Source: Viridothelium virens
Taxonomy: Eukaryota; Ascomycota; Dothideomycetes; Trypetheliales; Trypetheliaceae
Assembly: GCA_010094025.1 (NCBI GenBank)
Contig: ML991807.1
Coordinates: 244,324-308,323, forward strand
Direction: 5' to 3'
Length of the DNA: 64,000 nt
The position numbers and the translations under genes were made by a program. A model generated the notes under the pieces. That model searched no databases. It saw only the letters and a list, made by a program, of their open reading frames with translations, and was not told the origin of the DNA. Of the stretch, positions 44,645-57,318 are shown piece after piece (the first letter of the stretch is position 1; every line of letters begins with the position of its first letter).

Positions 44645-45123
44645 TGGTTTCCCATTCTGCGTTCTTTGGTGGGATAGGAGGAAAGGCGTTTTTGGGAGGG
44701 AAGTACGCGTATGAGCAAACTGTCGGTGATACCATGAAGACTCATGTGTCGAAAGAATGACCTGTCAGGTGATGGAATTGGTATCATCGCTTTACTTGCC
44801 GTGTCGGTGTAGTTCCTTGCGACGATATAGGATTTCTTTGAGGGCGAGGGAAAATCACGCAGATGAGAGTGAAGGTTACTATCGTGCCGTTGCTTGAGAT
44901 CGGAAGGTAATATGGCGACTTATTGTCCCAAAGTAGTCGTCTCGCTCTTTGCGGTGTATATCTGAAATGTAATATATGATATTGACCATCAGCGTACTCT
45001 AATAATCGAGTAGCCTTTTTCATCCACTGCTGTCCTACTTGAGCTTTGGTATCTCACTACTCACATTGGTAAGAAAGTCATAGACCTATTACACAATCGT
45101 TTGTCGATGCACAATCGACAGTG
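44645..45123. other. Convergent 3' region, 479 bp
   Basis: The transglutaminase-like gene (plus) and the SPT21-like gene (minus) end here. I see no further gene. Confidence 0.5.
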
Positions 45124-48100
45124 TCAAGCCTCTACAGCAGGCGCTACACTCTTACCATCCTGGCCCGCACCATCAACCACATTCAACGCCTTAGGACCGT
45201 CCACAACCTCTTCATCTGCCCCTGCAAGCTTTTTCAGTCCAGCGCCAGGACTCTTCCCGAACAAGCTCTCCGCATCCCACGACTGCTCTCCAGCAGCCTC
45301 GATCCCCAGCACTTCATTATCCTCCAGTGGATCCTCATATACTCCAAACGTATTCACCATCGCTGCTGGGGGCGGACTGCTCGGCGGCACCAACGCATCT
45401 GTGCTGAAGAAATCCGCATCGAACCCACCGCCACCCATGTTGTGGCCAAAGTGCGCAATATCGTCCTCGGTAAAACCAAGTGAAGGCAGCGCTTCAAATT
45501 CGAAGTTCTGAAAGCTGTGCGCCGACGGCGAGGACAGCGACTCCGACAGCAGCTGGTTAAGCTGCGCGGTGAAGGGGGTGAGCTGTTGATGTTCTCTAGA
45601 CTGGCTGGGAGAGAGGAGCGTTTGAAGGAGTTTTGAGGCTGAGGCACGGGCGGACGATGGAGTCGAGCGGAGAGCGCGGGTGGCAGAGGAGAGAAGGTTA
45701 CTTGGTGATAGAGGGAGCTTGCGGCGAGAGGCTGGAGTGGGCGTTTTGAAGGTATTTGTGCTCATGGGCGATCGAGTCTTCTCTGGCGTCTTTGCCAAGG
45801 GAAAAGTTATATCTTGAAAGATGTTGTTGAGATCGTCCTCGGCGTCTAAAGGAGGCGGACAGTTCTCCTTGTCGTTCTGCGCGTCATCAACGACAAATGA
45901 CGGATTACTGTTTGTTTTAGTATGATTGGAGGAGTGGTTGATAGGAGACGAGCGGGTGTCGTCAAGCGTCTTTATTTGGCCTCCTCGGCGGGGTGATGGA
46001 AAAAGTAATCGTCTTGTTGGTTTAGGCGTAAGGTCATCCCCAAGTTCTATGGGGCTTTGCTGTGAGCCTATCAAGCGTGCGGGACTGGATTGAATTGCTC
46101 TCTTCAGTGCAGCCGCCGCGAAAGTCTCGTCCATTCTGGTGTTGCCTACGTTGACTTCCTCTTTGAATGGGACTGCGTCTGAGTCTGGTCGCTTCTCGGT
46201 TGGGCCTTCTCGGCTTGGCGGTTCATCGAAATTCTGCTGCAGGTTGGTAGTGTCCTCTGGTGAAACCCGATCGGTGTCGAGCATGGATGCCATTGTAGGA
46301 CCAAAGTCTGATTGAGGCTCCGTGCATCCAGCTTGTTGCATTTTCTTCAAGAATTCTCGACGTCGGCGATCGGTAGAGCTTTTATGCCAGACCTTTTGAG
46401 GCCTCATGCCTTTTAATTTGTTGAGCCAAAGACCGCAGGCTGCTGACATTAGTTGACTGATGTGATGAACTCGCCTTGGCTGACTTACGGTTACAAAGTT
46501 GAAAAGGACGAAAGCCTGTCTCAACCTTATCATTAATCGACTTCTTGATGACCATGTACCGTTTTGTTCTTCCATGCTCATCCTGCTCAAGGCTTTGGAG
46601 AGCAGAGATAGCCCCTTTCGCGCCGGAATAGGTGACCTCCGGCATTTGGCCTTCTTCGAATTTGCAGAACGCCGTCCGCCATGTTGGTGTGTTGATCTCA
46701 CCACAGTGCTGACAATATGGGGGCGTCTGTCCTCTCGCAAGGCTTTCAGCCAATCGATTAGCAATTCTTTGTCGACTAGCTGCAGCACTCGACGAGCTCC
46801 TGTCATTCATGCCCTCTGCTGCAGTCGGTTGAGGGGATGCCCCACTAGTCTGAACCTCCGTAGAGTCTGTAACACTACTGAGAGTCCTCTTGGGGTCGCC
46901 AGGATGACTGGATGGTCCGATTTCTGATGCAGGCCGGGGAGTCGGTAGAGCCAATGACGTAGCAGAAAGCTTACGGTTGGGGATAGGCTGAGTTTCGTTC
47001 GTAGTATGATCCTGACTCTGCTTCTGTGTTCCTATGGCCGCAGACTGATTAGCCTCCTGTGCCTTCTTCGCATTCTCTTCCTGTTGCAAGCGACGCTGCC
47101 TATCCAATTCATGCAGTCTTTCAGGCATTCTCTGTGGCAAAAGTTCTAAAGGACCAGGAATCACTTCACAGAAGCCCTCTTTGTCTGGCCTCTTCGTTTT
47201 CGGTCTCCTTCTCCACTTCGACGCAGTCGCGCTGTCCTCTTCATCAACCGGCCTCTCTTCGTGGTCTTCACTAGGACGATGCATAACTGGCGCACTCACG
47301 AAGTTCAAGTTGGGAGTATATAATGGTAAAGGAGGGCTTGAAGGAGGCGCAAACTCAGGAGGTGAAGACGGAATTTCAGAAGGGCTGGTATTGACAGAAT
47401 TCTGGTTCTCATCTTGAGGTGAAAATGCCCATGCTGGTTGTGATTGCTCACGGGCTTCATCGAGAGCATACGGTGAGGTATAATTGCCATCACTACTAAG
47501 CGTCGAGGCTCGCCTCAGTTGACTGGTGCTCACAGTTCGCAAAAGTGGGCGAGTGCTTGCGCCTGATTCGGGTATCGGGGTAGGGACTCTGGGTGGTGGT
47601 TCGAGAGAATGCGTGCGATCCCCTGAGGGACGTACTGGGACTGGTCGATGGACACGAATAGAGTTGGCCGTACTTGCAGTAACACGCAGCGAATCAGCTG
47701 AACCTAACGCGGAAGACTTTCCTTTCCAGTCCGCTTTCATGACTCGTGCCTTTTTCCTCGCCGGTCCGTCTTGCTGATCGTGTCCTTGGGTCTCACTCTG
47801 TTCGTGATAGGCCAGGTTCTCCTTGCGTGGAAGAATGCTACGATTACTAGACACAGAAGCTCGAGAGGAAGGTCGAAGTGGCGGGTAGCGAGCCTGAGCT
47901 CGAGATCCTGCATTGGACTGCTGGCTGGGTGTCGGACTTCCAGCTCGACTTGCCTGAGTGCTGTAGCCTGCATCTGACATCAAGGCATCGTCACCTCGAG
48001 GGAGCGCCCGGCTTCTGTGCGAATTGTAGCCCTGGGTGAGAAGATGGTGTATATCTTCAATGCCGCCAGAGCCTTGCGAAGGTTGGTCGCTGGTAACTGC

Positions 48101-48872
48101 AGAACCTGCTGCCACTTGACCGACATCTGACGTCCAAACACCTGAATCAAGACTGCTGTGCGCCATTTCACTCCCCCCGCGATGTTTCTGAAGGCTTGCG
48201 AGATATTCGCTTTGCAAACATGTCGGTACCGGAACTAGCCTTAGTTTGACCTCGAGTGTTTCCTTTACACCATTTGAGAACAGGCCCATGATGTTCTTAC
48301 ATACTCGTCCCGTGATCATGGTCGAAGATTGGTGTGCTGCCGCGTCGGGCGTCGACGATGCAGAAGCCAGGACCCAAGAAAGCATACCCTGTCCCACTAA
48401 AGGTGTCTCATACTCGGAATAGTCATAGGCGTATACAGTGTAGTCCTGACCAAGTTTGGCCACAAGCTCTGGACTGGTTTCCAGTATAGTCAGTAAGTGG
48501 AACACATACGCTGGAATGAACCAAGTTGAGAAGATTGGGGAGGCTAATGAGCGCGCGTACCTGGCGTTGATGATCGCTTCAATGCATTTCCTCAATTCTA
48601 TGATGCCAATTTGGGTGTTGTTGTCGAGTGCCACAGTCGGGATGCTGAGCGCGTGTGGGAAGCGTGCCAAGCAGTTGGTCTTGTTGTCATCGTCGAATGT
48701 GTAAAGAACTTTGACTAAAGAGGACGTCAGAATAGTGCAAGTAGATATTACTGCGACAAATACCTCGCATTGGCCTTCCCTCGGGCATAACTTCTTCGTC
48801 TGCATCATCAAAGCCAGTAGGAGGTGCCGGAGGGGAAGAAGGCGGTCCGTAAAAAGTGGCCGGCGAGGACAT
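45124..48872 (-). CDS. SPT21/AMS2-like GATA-finger protein
   Basis: Four exons, 48872-48764, 48714-48561, 48473-46489 and 46439-45124, give 1187 aa. The N-terminal domain (VKVLYTFDDDNKTNCLARFP, then SPELVAKLGQDYTVYAYDYS and PLVGQGMLSW) is the Spt21 module. Near residue 730 is a GATA-type zinc finger CQHCGEINTPTWR ... CNPCGLWLNKLKG, with a long insert between the Cys pairs, as in fission yeast Ams2. Spt21 and Ams2 drive S-phase histone gene expression, and Ams2 also helps CENP-A loading. Intron 3 (46488-46440) splits the second Cys pair. Intron 2 (48560-48474) is 87 nt, a multiple of three with no stop, so retention would insert 29 residues. The rest is disordered. It is divergent from SmD2. 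Confidence 0.9.
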
Positions 48873-49363
48873 TGCTTATTGCAGCTAGAAGTTGCTGGAG
48901 AAGAGAAGGCTACTTATGATCTTCAGGGAAGGAAGCTGTTCAGCGATTGTCCAGCCTTCCTGCTATCGGTCGCCTAACGCGTTCATTGTCACGCCCATAT
49001 GCTGTACAGAAGAGCGTGTCAAATGAAGGGACGATGTAATAAATTTTCGTAGTGTTGAATGATTTAAGTATTCCGTGGATCCAGCTAATAGCTAGAAAGC
49101 GTGGGTGTTGTCGCGTCAAAAGTTCTAGGGAGAAGTCCGTCAATTGTGGAAGTGGGTGGAGAAGTGCGCGCGTAGAAGCATTGCAAAGATGGAGCGTGGG
49201 AGCTTGAAGCACGAGCCATCTCTAACGACGTGACGGTGGAGAGGCACGCGAATCTTCCCGAAGCTTTGCCGGCGGATCCCAACGCGCTCGCTCGTGACCG
49301 CGAAATTTCAACCACGTCCGGTCATTGCGACTCTATCAAAATCGTGACCGCCAATTCGCAAAG
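48873..49363. promoter_or_regulatory. Divergent promoter of the SPT21-like gene and SmD2
   Basis: The two start codons, at 48872 (minus) and 49364 (plus), are 491 bp apart with no gene between, so both promoters must lie here. I cannot assign individual elements. Confidence 0.65.
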
Positions 49364-49918
49364 ATGCCGGAGACCAATGTTCAGTATGCTGCGCACCAAA
49401 TCACACTCCACCTCCAAAGAAACTAATAATCTTTAGGGAGCTGCTCAACAAGCCTCGTCACGAACTCAAGTACGTTTGCTCGAAGGACCCAAAATCACCT
49501 TCCTTCGGACCCACACCTTCATCTTGACTGTCGTTGCGTGGAGTGACAACAATTGACCATTGTCTAGTGAATACGAAATTGCGAAGGTCGAGGAGCATGA
49601 GTTCTCGTCCGGCCCGCTTTCCATCTTACAGACCGCCGTTCGCAGCCATACTCAAGTTCTAATATCCTGCCGGAATAATCGCAAGTTGCTTGCCCGGGTC
49701 AAGGCCTTCGATCGTCATTGCAATATGGTACTGGAGAATGTGAAGGAGATGTGGACTGAGACACCGAGGTTGGCTGGAGGCGGAAAAGGGAGGCAAGTAA
49801 ACAAAGACCGCTTCATCAGCAAGCTGTAAGTTGAAGTAACTGAGCTGCCATGAAAGCTGCTGATATAGATTCTAGGTTCTTGAGAGGAGACTCGGTTATT
49901 CTCGTGCTACTTAGTTAG
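49364..49918 (+). CDS. smd2: Small nuclear ribonucleoprotein Sm D2
   Basis: Four exons, 49364-49383, 49437-49469, 49568-49825 and 49876-49918, give 117 aa. SmD2 is one of the seven core Sm proteins that form the ring on spliceosomal U snRNAs. The Sm1 motif is nearly invariant ([22 protein letters not shown], with [13 protein letters not shown] following), and the Sm2 motif [12 protein letters not shown] is provided by the last exon. The first two exons are only 20 and 33 nt, so the protein start ([20 protein letters not shown]) depends on two early splices; the third intron interrupts between the motifs. High intron density in a short gene is usual for Sm genes of filamentous ascomycetes. It is convergent with dihydroxyacetone kinase. 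Confidence 0.96.
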
Positions 49919-50121
49919 CAGCCAGGCGGGATGTGAGCATTGGGCGATTGGGTACCGGCGTATCAGGCGCAAGGCGCAAGGCACAAAGCGAGCCAACGAG
50001 ATCCTTCAAACAGCTGCCGCTTGGATTGTAAAGTAAAAGAACAGCTCATCGAATTATTCTGGGCTCTCACCGAGGCCTCTTCATAATGTACAGCGAACCA
50101 GAGAGTCGTCTTCCCCGTGCC

Positions 50122-51946
50122 TCATCCTAGACCCTCGCCTAGACCCATCAAGAATTCGCTCAACCCATAGGCACCTGGATCAGGCACGCCTTGCCAGCCT
50201 TCACCTCCAACGTACACAGTCCTTCCAAGGCTGGCCTTCATACCCTTCGTTCCCTTGGCTCCAGCGTCGGCGGCTTCAACTGCGCTCTTGACGTTGCCAG
50301 TCCTGCTCAAAGTTTCCACGAATGGATGCAAAGCATCAATTAGGGTCCGGTCGCCCGGTTTCGCTGGGGTGTACCTGCCCAAAGCTTTCAAGGATGTTTG
50401 CAAAGCCTGTGCCCATATCTGTGGTGTCACTTGTGTGGGTGACGAGGGTGACTGCAGACGAAATCCGTGAGCAAGAGCGTTGAGGAATATGGCGTAAAGG
50501 GCGCCAGATGTGCCGTCCATGTTTGTCTCCACAACTTGGGTGATCTTGTCTAAGAACAATGCAACGTCTGAAGGCTGTTTCGATGTCTTGTTTAGCTGTT
50601 TCAGGATTCCATCCGCTCCACGCTTGAGACCAATGCCGCAATCTCCATCTCCCACGATTGTGTCATATCTTGTGACGTCCGGCTCAGCCGCTATCAATCG
50701 GTCTAGACCGCGGATGAGAGCTTTCTTCGCGAGTGTAGGATCCATTTCGAAGTTTGAGGGTTTCGCCTCTACAGTCTCCGAGGTCGTCTCCCATGTGGTA
50801 CTTTCAGACCCGTTTCCCCAAGTCTTGGCGGAGATTGATGCTGACCAGCCCGTTGCTTCCGCTGGTGCGTCGAGGAGATCCAACATGGAGACATCGAGTC
50901 CCGTGTCTACCAATCGGAGAAGTGATATGCTGAATCCCAATCCATTCAGACTGGTCATATAAGTTCCTGAAAGTACTCGCACCGGCTTGACTCCCCAGAC
51001 GCTCCCTAGTTGCTCGATTACTTCGTTCGCGATACCGCCCATCTCTAGGAGACTGACTCCTCCGAGATTATTGACCAGCAATACTGTTTCGTCATTCCTG
51101 CGGACGGATAAGAAGGCGCGATCTTTGTCCTGTGAATCGAGCATATGGGCAAGCATGGTATTGACCATTCCTGGTAAATCGCTTGTCATTTTTTCCGACC
51201 CTTCCTCGTTATGAATGCCCATGCCTATCTCGACCTCGTCGATCTTCAGGTCTTCGTCGTTTGCTGAGGGAAGATCTCGACCAGGAACGTGTACATGTGA
51301 CAAGGATGCACCAATGGACACGACATTTTCTGCTGTGAGTTGGGCGATACGATGAACGTCTTTGAGGGATGCGCTGGAGTTGTTCAGTTGACCTCATCCT
51401 TTGAAGCCAAATAGAAGCATGACTTGTCTGCACGCACCCTCTGGCTGCCAACGCTCCAGCAGCCTTCTGGACCAGAACCGTACCAGCAATGCCTCTTCTT
51501 CCTACTTTACCTCCTCGCTCCCGGCCGACTCCAGCATCGTCCCCCACTATTACCATCTCGACCTCGATTCCACTCGCTCTTGCCTTCTCCACTGCCATCC
51601 CGAAATTCAGTACATCTCCTGTGTAGTTCATCACCACCACCAGCACACCCTTCTTTCTATCAACCCTGTCAAGAATGGCCCGCCTCACCTGCTCAGCTGC
51701 GGGACTCGCAAATATCGTGCCTGCAACGGCTCCGGCAAGCAACCCATCGCCAACAAATGACGCAAAAGAAGGCTCATGGCCGGACCCTCCACCCGATACG
51801 ATAGAGACTGTCGACTGCTGTGAAGGCTTTCGGTACACGACTTTGTTGTCAAGGTCGACAGCGAGTGAAGGGTTCGTACGGGTGCAAGCCTCGAGCGCGG
51901 TGCGAACGAGGTGATTTGGATCGGTGATAAAGTGCTTGGCGGACAT
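50122..51946 (-). CDS. dak1: Dihydroxyacetone kinase
   Basis: Two exons, 51946-51438 and 51373-50122, give 586 aa, the usual length for the single-chain ATP-dependent enzyme. It phosphorylates dihydroxyacetone (and glyceraldehyde) for glycerol and methylglyoxal-related metabolism in the cytosol. The DhaK half has SGGGSGHEPSF, MNYTGDVLNFGMA and the SHVHVPGR segment containing the His that is expected to bind substrate as a hemiaminal. The DhaL half has the ATP/Mg motif GDGDCGIGLKRG and MDGTSGALYAIF. The 64-nt intron lies in the DhaK half. The gene looks intact. It stands at the boundary between the housekeeping block and the accessory-type region to the right. Confidence 0.95.
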
Positions 51947-52790
51947 GGTGGCAAGATTTCCAGGCAGCCCAAATGAGCAGTCTCAGGTCAGCTATTTGTA
52001 TTCGACCTGTTTAAGTTTGGGATAGATGCAAAATCATCTCAATGCAGGGCTCAAATCCCGAAGACGACGAAGGTGACAAGGTCGCGTTCCTCGATGCGGG
52101 GCAACAATGTGGGGCAGCTGGGGGGGGAAACCATAGGGGCCTGCGGGAAGCCTTGCAGCTTTACCTATCTAAGTTAGCCAAAGCGCTGATACGACAGGGA
52201 TTGCAGCCACAGCATGATGTGTGTTGCCCCCTTTGTTTAACTTATCTTAGGTAGCACCAGCTTTCAAAGAAGCACGAGAACCTGCGAGTGCTCCATAGAT
52301 TTTTCTGATTAATCGAACCGTGATAATTTAAGAAAATCCAATACTGACTAAGCAAGTATTGTTTTAAAGGATGCCTTTTTTCCCGTGAGGGACTCCCTTC
52401 TCCGATGTATCATCCCCTCCTGTATCCAGATCTCCTGCGCTTCCTTCAATTATCTAGCTTAAACGGCTCAAGAATAGATGGTGCCTGTTCACTGCCGCAT
52501 ACGCTTGTTCTATATAAGAAACAGTCAGGCTCCAAATTGTCTCATCAGCTAGGAGGGCTTAATGGGACCATCAGGAGACCAAACCAAAGCTTTTAGCTGA
52601 GCTGTAACTGTCCATCTATGTAAGAGTCAATATGTGCTCCTTTCGCTTTTGCCGTTCTTCTGTGTAAGGTACTAGCAATGCACGATGATGCGCTCGTCTC
52701 GAGAGAATGTTCGAGAAATCACTGAGCACTCTAGAGTAAGTCTCGTGCGCTGACAACCCTCCACACTCTGCAGCGAAGACACCAAATCGT
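51947..52790. other. Intergenic, 844 bp
   Basis: DAK promoter at the left and NLR 3' flank at the right. It contains an ACCTATCTAAG / CTTATCTTAGGTA word pair (about 52,155 and 52,240) in inverted orientation. No open frame worth calling. Confidence 0.5.
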
Positions 52791-55700
52791 CTACTCGTAA
52801 ATAACTTGAAAGCTCGACCTCGGTTTTGTACGTTCATGCAAGCCATCTTTCATGAATGCATCAAGCATCGCACGTTTCTCTAGCTCGGATATCGCAGAGC
52901 CATGGTCGGTTTGTATCAATTGCCTAAAGACTTCACCAAAAAAAATATTATCACCAAAGTCTTTTGACATAAAGCCGAGCTCCAGCCACCCTTGAGCCGT
53001 GAAATGATGTGTCATGGCGCGCAAAAGGTATTTATATTCCTCCGGAGAGGCTCCTGTGCCTCGCGGATCAGTAATTTCGTAGCCTATTGCCGCAGCGTGC
53101 AGCATAGACACTCGCCGCCAGTCTTCTAGGAAATCTATTGGAGCAAGTTTCTGTAGCGGGTCTGCACCCAATCTCATTAGTAAAAGGACGACCTTGAGTT
53201 CGCCTCGAAGACAGGCTCTCGCTCGTGCCCATCGCCATGTGATTGTTGCTCTTTCATTTGTATTGCATTCAGTTTGTGGGCACAAGGGTGATGTATTCGC
53301 GCCCAAGTCTACAAGCACCTGCATCAACTCGACATTTCCGGAATAGATCGACGCAGTGAATGCAGTATCACCACACGATGCCATGGCCTCAATGTCGGCT
53401 CCCATCTTGATGAATTGCCGGACAAGGTCAATGTCACCTCTTTCCGCGGCTGCAACTACCGCAGCATTGAGGTCATTAAGCTGATGTCCTTCTGCAGCTA
53501 CTTTGCTGCAATATGCAACCCGTTGCAACAAAAGCGATGTTACTTGAGCCTGTCCTTCTCGAACTGATTGCTGCAGCATTCCCGATGGATTTGCACCCCA
53601 GTCTAGCAGTTCTCGAACAGTCTCTAGTTTTCGCATCTCCTCTCTGCCTCCTATCGTGATTGAAAGGGGTGTAAAGTGGACGTCACCAGCTCGGAGCTTA
53701 GAGGCCTGAATTGCAGTCCCGTACCTTGGTCCAAGGATAGATTCGTTGGCATTGGCACCATGCCCTAGGAGGAGACGACACATGGAACTATCCGCATTAG
53801 CAGCCGCGATATGAAGCGACTGCCAGCCAGTGCTGTCTCTCTCTGTTATATCACATCCCATAGAGATCAGAATTTTGACGGTTTGATGAAGACGGAGCTC
53901 TACAGCGAGATGTAGAGCGGATCGCTGTCGTCTCTTGTGTTCGCGATTATCAACATGGAGCACCTCATAAAATAAATCTCTTTTCTTGTCATTGCAGATA
54001 TATTCGAGCAGAGTATGCTGAAATGAAATCTCAGGGTCGCCAATCGTGTGTTTGCCTAAGTTCAGAGTAGCGTATCGGAGTAAAGGAAATTGGTTAATCA
54101 TCTCTTCGTCCATGACTCTCCCTGCGCAGGCTTCGCACAAAATGTCCATAGAAAGATACGCTAGAATGCATTCCGTGAGATAATGCTGTGCATTCGGGAA
54201 TAGTGAGTCCTTATTCCTAAAGAGGTACCTATATACCCTATTAGCCCCCTTTCGTCTTTTGGTCGATGCTGTTCATCTCACTCCTGCGCGGTACAATGAA
54301 CGAGATGAATCCGGTTTGTCGAGGCATCAATTCCGACAAGGTCTCCACAAACAGCAGTAATGACGTCAGAATCATAGAGGCTCTGAAGATCAATCTTTGG
54401 GTCTCCAGGTTCCATCGCCAATGCATGTTGAATCTCATGAAGCGTCATCGACGCCTCTGTAAACACTACCCAGGTAAGCACACGGATTGCTAAATCACGA
54501 CGCCCCCTGCTCTGATCGCCAATCCTTCTGATGGTAGTATCAAAGGCGCTCTTGACTCTAGAATCGTCTGTGAAATGTGGATCTGACATACGGCTAAGGG
54601 TAGCTCGGACTTCTTTTGGTGTGAACTTGTCCGCGAGGTCTTCCATCTGAAGACGCGCGTACAGAAACCTTTTAGCACCGAGTAAATGTAAAGTAAAGTC
54701 TGTAGAAGTAAGAATACTCACATGCCATTGGCAGCTTCGACAACTGTATCTAAGATCTCTTGTTGAAGTTCTGGTGATTTACGCACACACGGTGCAAGAT
54801 CCAACATGCCTTGTTGCACGCTCATTGCAATATCTGACTTCTGAGCCTCAATTCTAGTCTTGAGTATACCAGGAAATTGGTCAAATTCCTTCTCCAATGA
54901 ATTCGACGGTCTTGACGTAACAAATACATTTGCGAAATCTTGCAGACGTCTTATCTTCGCAATCAGAGAACGCATACCCTTCTCCTGAACATGAAATCTC
55001 ATCTCATCTATGCCGTCGATGATGACGTAGGTTTTTTTGAATCTCCTCATTTCTGCGTAGAGCAAATCCCTAATAAGAGATAACGATGGAGGAGTACGCT
55101 CACCATGGCACCAATCTGCCAGCTCTCTGACCTGAGGGGTATCTCTTATGACTTGTTTGAGCAATTCAGCAAGAAAGAGCATGACAGTATGGTTCTGACG
55201 CTCCTGATAGTTGCAAAATGCAAAGAGAACGGTTTCTGCACGAGTTGCGACAGATCGCTTGAGCTTGTCAACGGTTAGAGCAGATAACAAAGTCTTTCCA
55301 GCACCTTCAATACCGGTTGCAAACATTGTGCCGCAGCTCCCGTTTGCCCACATTCGGAACTCAGCAGAAGAGATAAACCATTGCCCAGTCCCAGGTGCGA
55401 TAAGATCTCTTGCATTAGTATAGTGTACGCCAAAATCCAGAGGGCACAGGCGCTGCCTCAGCTCAAGAAACTCTGACCGCCTCCTCAAAGCTGCTTCCGA
55501 ATTTTGAATCTGAAGTATTTGGCCAGTTGTACCATCAATTGCTTGCGAATTCAAGCATAACTGTGGGATATTAGCAGTATCGCTGAGGATTTGAGCGGCA
55601 TTTTGCGAAATCCTGTCCGTATTCTTGTGGATCTTCGTCGATGTCTCGGAAATTGCAGGAAGCGCCTCAGTCTCGGCTGAGATTTGAGCTGTATTCTTCG

Positions 55701-56293
55701 AAAGAACACTAGCACTCTTGACTATGCCGCGAGTCATTTCGTAGACTGTACCACTGTTGGCTAGTACTCTCTTAATATTTATTGTGTCATCTTTGATAGC
55801 TCTGGACAGATCCAGGTGACCTCCTTCAAGTGCGAGTATGACATGACTCTTTAGTCTTTCTATCGATGCTTGAAGATCGCGGATCTCAGCCTTGTCTAGA
55901 CGCCGAGTAAAACGACTCGAGAGCGACTTCAGTTTGCTGCAACGAAACTCAGTAAGGCCACAATTTGTACCTCAAAATCATCTTGAACTACCTGTCGCCC
56001 TTGTGGACTTTCTTCAGTATTCTCTGAACAGCTGTCTTGAAATCTTTGGAAATAGCAGACGTCGAACCAGGCGCTTCTAGACTGGTTATCCATGGATTAG
56101 ATGGATCAGCAGCCTCAAGACGCTGTTGGAGATTTTCTAGAAGGGGAAGTAGCGTTGATGTCTCCTGGGAAAGTTGGAACTTCTCCCGCCGCGCGTTCTT
56201 CACATGTCTCAAGTATCCGTAGAGATCGATGGCAGCGTCACTTAGTTGAATGATTGAAGCCACAAGGCCGAGTGCGCCGACCGCCTCCGCCAT
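52791..56293 (-). CDS. NLR-type STAND protein: fungal N-terminal domain, NACHT, ankyrin repeats
   Basis: Four exons, 56293-55992, 55936-54722, 54668-54282 and 54228-52791, give 1113 aa; the introns are 53-55 nt. The N-terminus (MAEAVGALGLVASIIQLSDA, DLYGYLRHVKNARREKF) is the Helo-like fungal STAND domain. A helical linker with repeated Ile/Asn/Thr-rich segments follows (residues ~170-250). The NACHT domain has Walker A GIEGAGKT at ~309-316 and Walker B YVIIDGIDE at ~405-413, then VTSRPSNSLE (sensor 1) and GMFLYARLQMEDL, formed across intron 2. A winged-helix region and ankyrin repeats fill the rest (from ~residue 715: RSALHLAVELRLHQTVKIL, GWQSLHIAAANADSSMCRLL, DTAFTASIYSGNVELMQVL). Such proteins are linked to non-self recognition and programmed cell death in fungi. 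I see no companion effector gene next to it. The model has no internal stop. Confidence 0.92.
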
Positions 56294-57318
56294 GGATTGG
56301 AGAATCACGAATGGTATGAACAGGAAGTTGCCATAGCATTGGTTCCATGAGCCTGGCCACGAGAACGATGTAGATAGATTTGAGTAAGAGAAATGATCTC
56401 GGGATGAATCCTAATGTTGGGTGCAAGTTAGTGTATACATTGCTGCTGTCCGGAGGCAAGTCCTCCCTGAGTGCGGATTGCCTATCTCAAGCGGTCTGCA
56501 TCTGACGACAAGCGGTAGTCACTCGACTCATTTGCCCAATTAAAAGTCGATAAGTGGACTCACGCTTGACAAAAACGAACATGGCCAGGCAGACTTTTAG
56601 TTGCCTGAGGATAACACTCACGCCCGGAGGCCGCCAAGGTATTCCTAGCAGATCTCAACAGATGCAATGGTGCAATGCTTTCACAATAGTGTTTGCTTGA
56701 CACACTCCTCCTTTGGAATGTAGACATTCGCGAATGTAAAACACGGGAGACAAGACAATTCTCAACACACACAGAGTTACGTCTTGGCTACGTACAGTCT
56801 TCTATGCTCACTTCGTACTTAAAGGGCAATTGTGCGGGAAAGCTGTACTACCCTATGTACGGAGTAAGCCTGCGTGGCATGCTCGACCGCCTGGAGGTCG
56901 GAGCAAGGAGGCGCCGTGGTGGGAACACCGTACCTCCGCGGACCATGGCGGAGCGTGAGACACCGCCAACTGCTTGAGCAGACATCGCTTGGCGAAATCC
57001 CCAGAGGTAGGGTGCCTAACCTACCAACCTAGGTACCTTACGTATCTTAATCCGCTCCCGTGGTCGATTACTCTCGTTCTGCTTCGGCTTAATGCCTGTG
57101 ATGAGCTCGCCGCCAAACGAGCGCCAAGGATCTCGGCACTTCGGGAAAGCTTCATGTCCTGGTGTCATATGAAACGCTCGCTTTGCGGCGGCTTTGACAA
57201 AGAGGCATGATCACTGAGAACTTATCTTACGGATAGAGCAAACTAGCATGTATTTTATCTGTGTAGCCCGACTGGCTCCGGACAACTAATGACCAAGAGG
57301 GCTTGAGTGGCCGGTAAG
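56294..57318. other. NLR 5' flank, about 1 kb
   Basis: This region lies upstream of the NLR start. No effector-like gene (HET-S/HeLo, lipase or similar) is visible on either strand. A CCTAACCTACC / CCTAGGTACCTTA motif cluster lies at 57,013-57,050. Confidence 0.5.
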
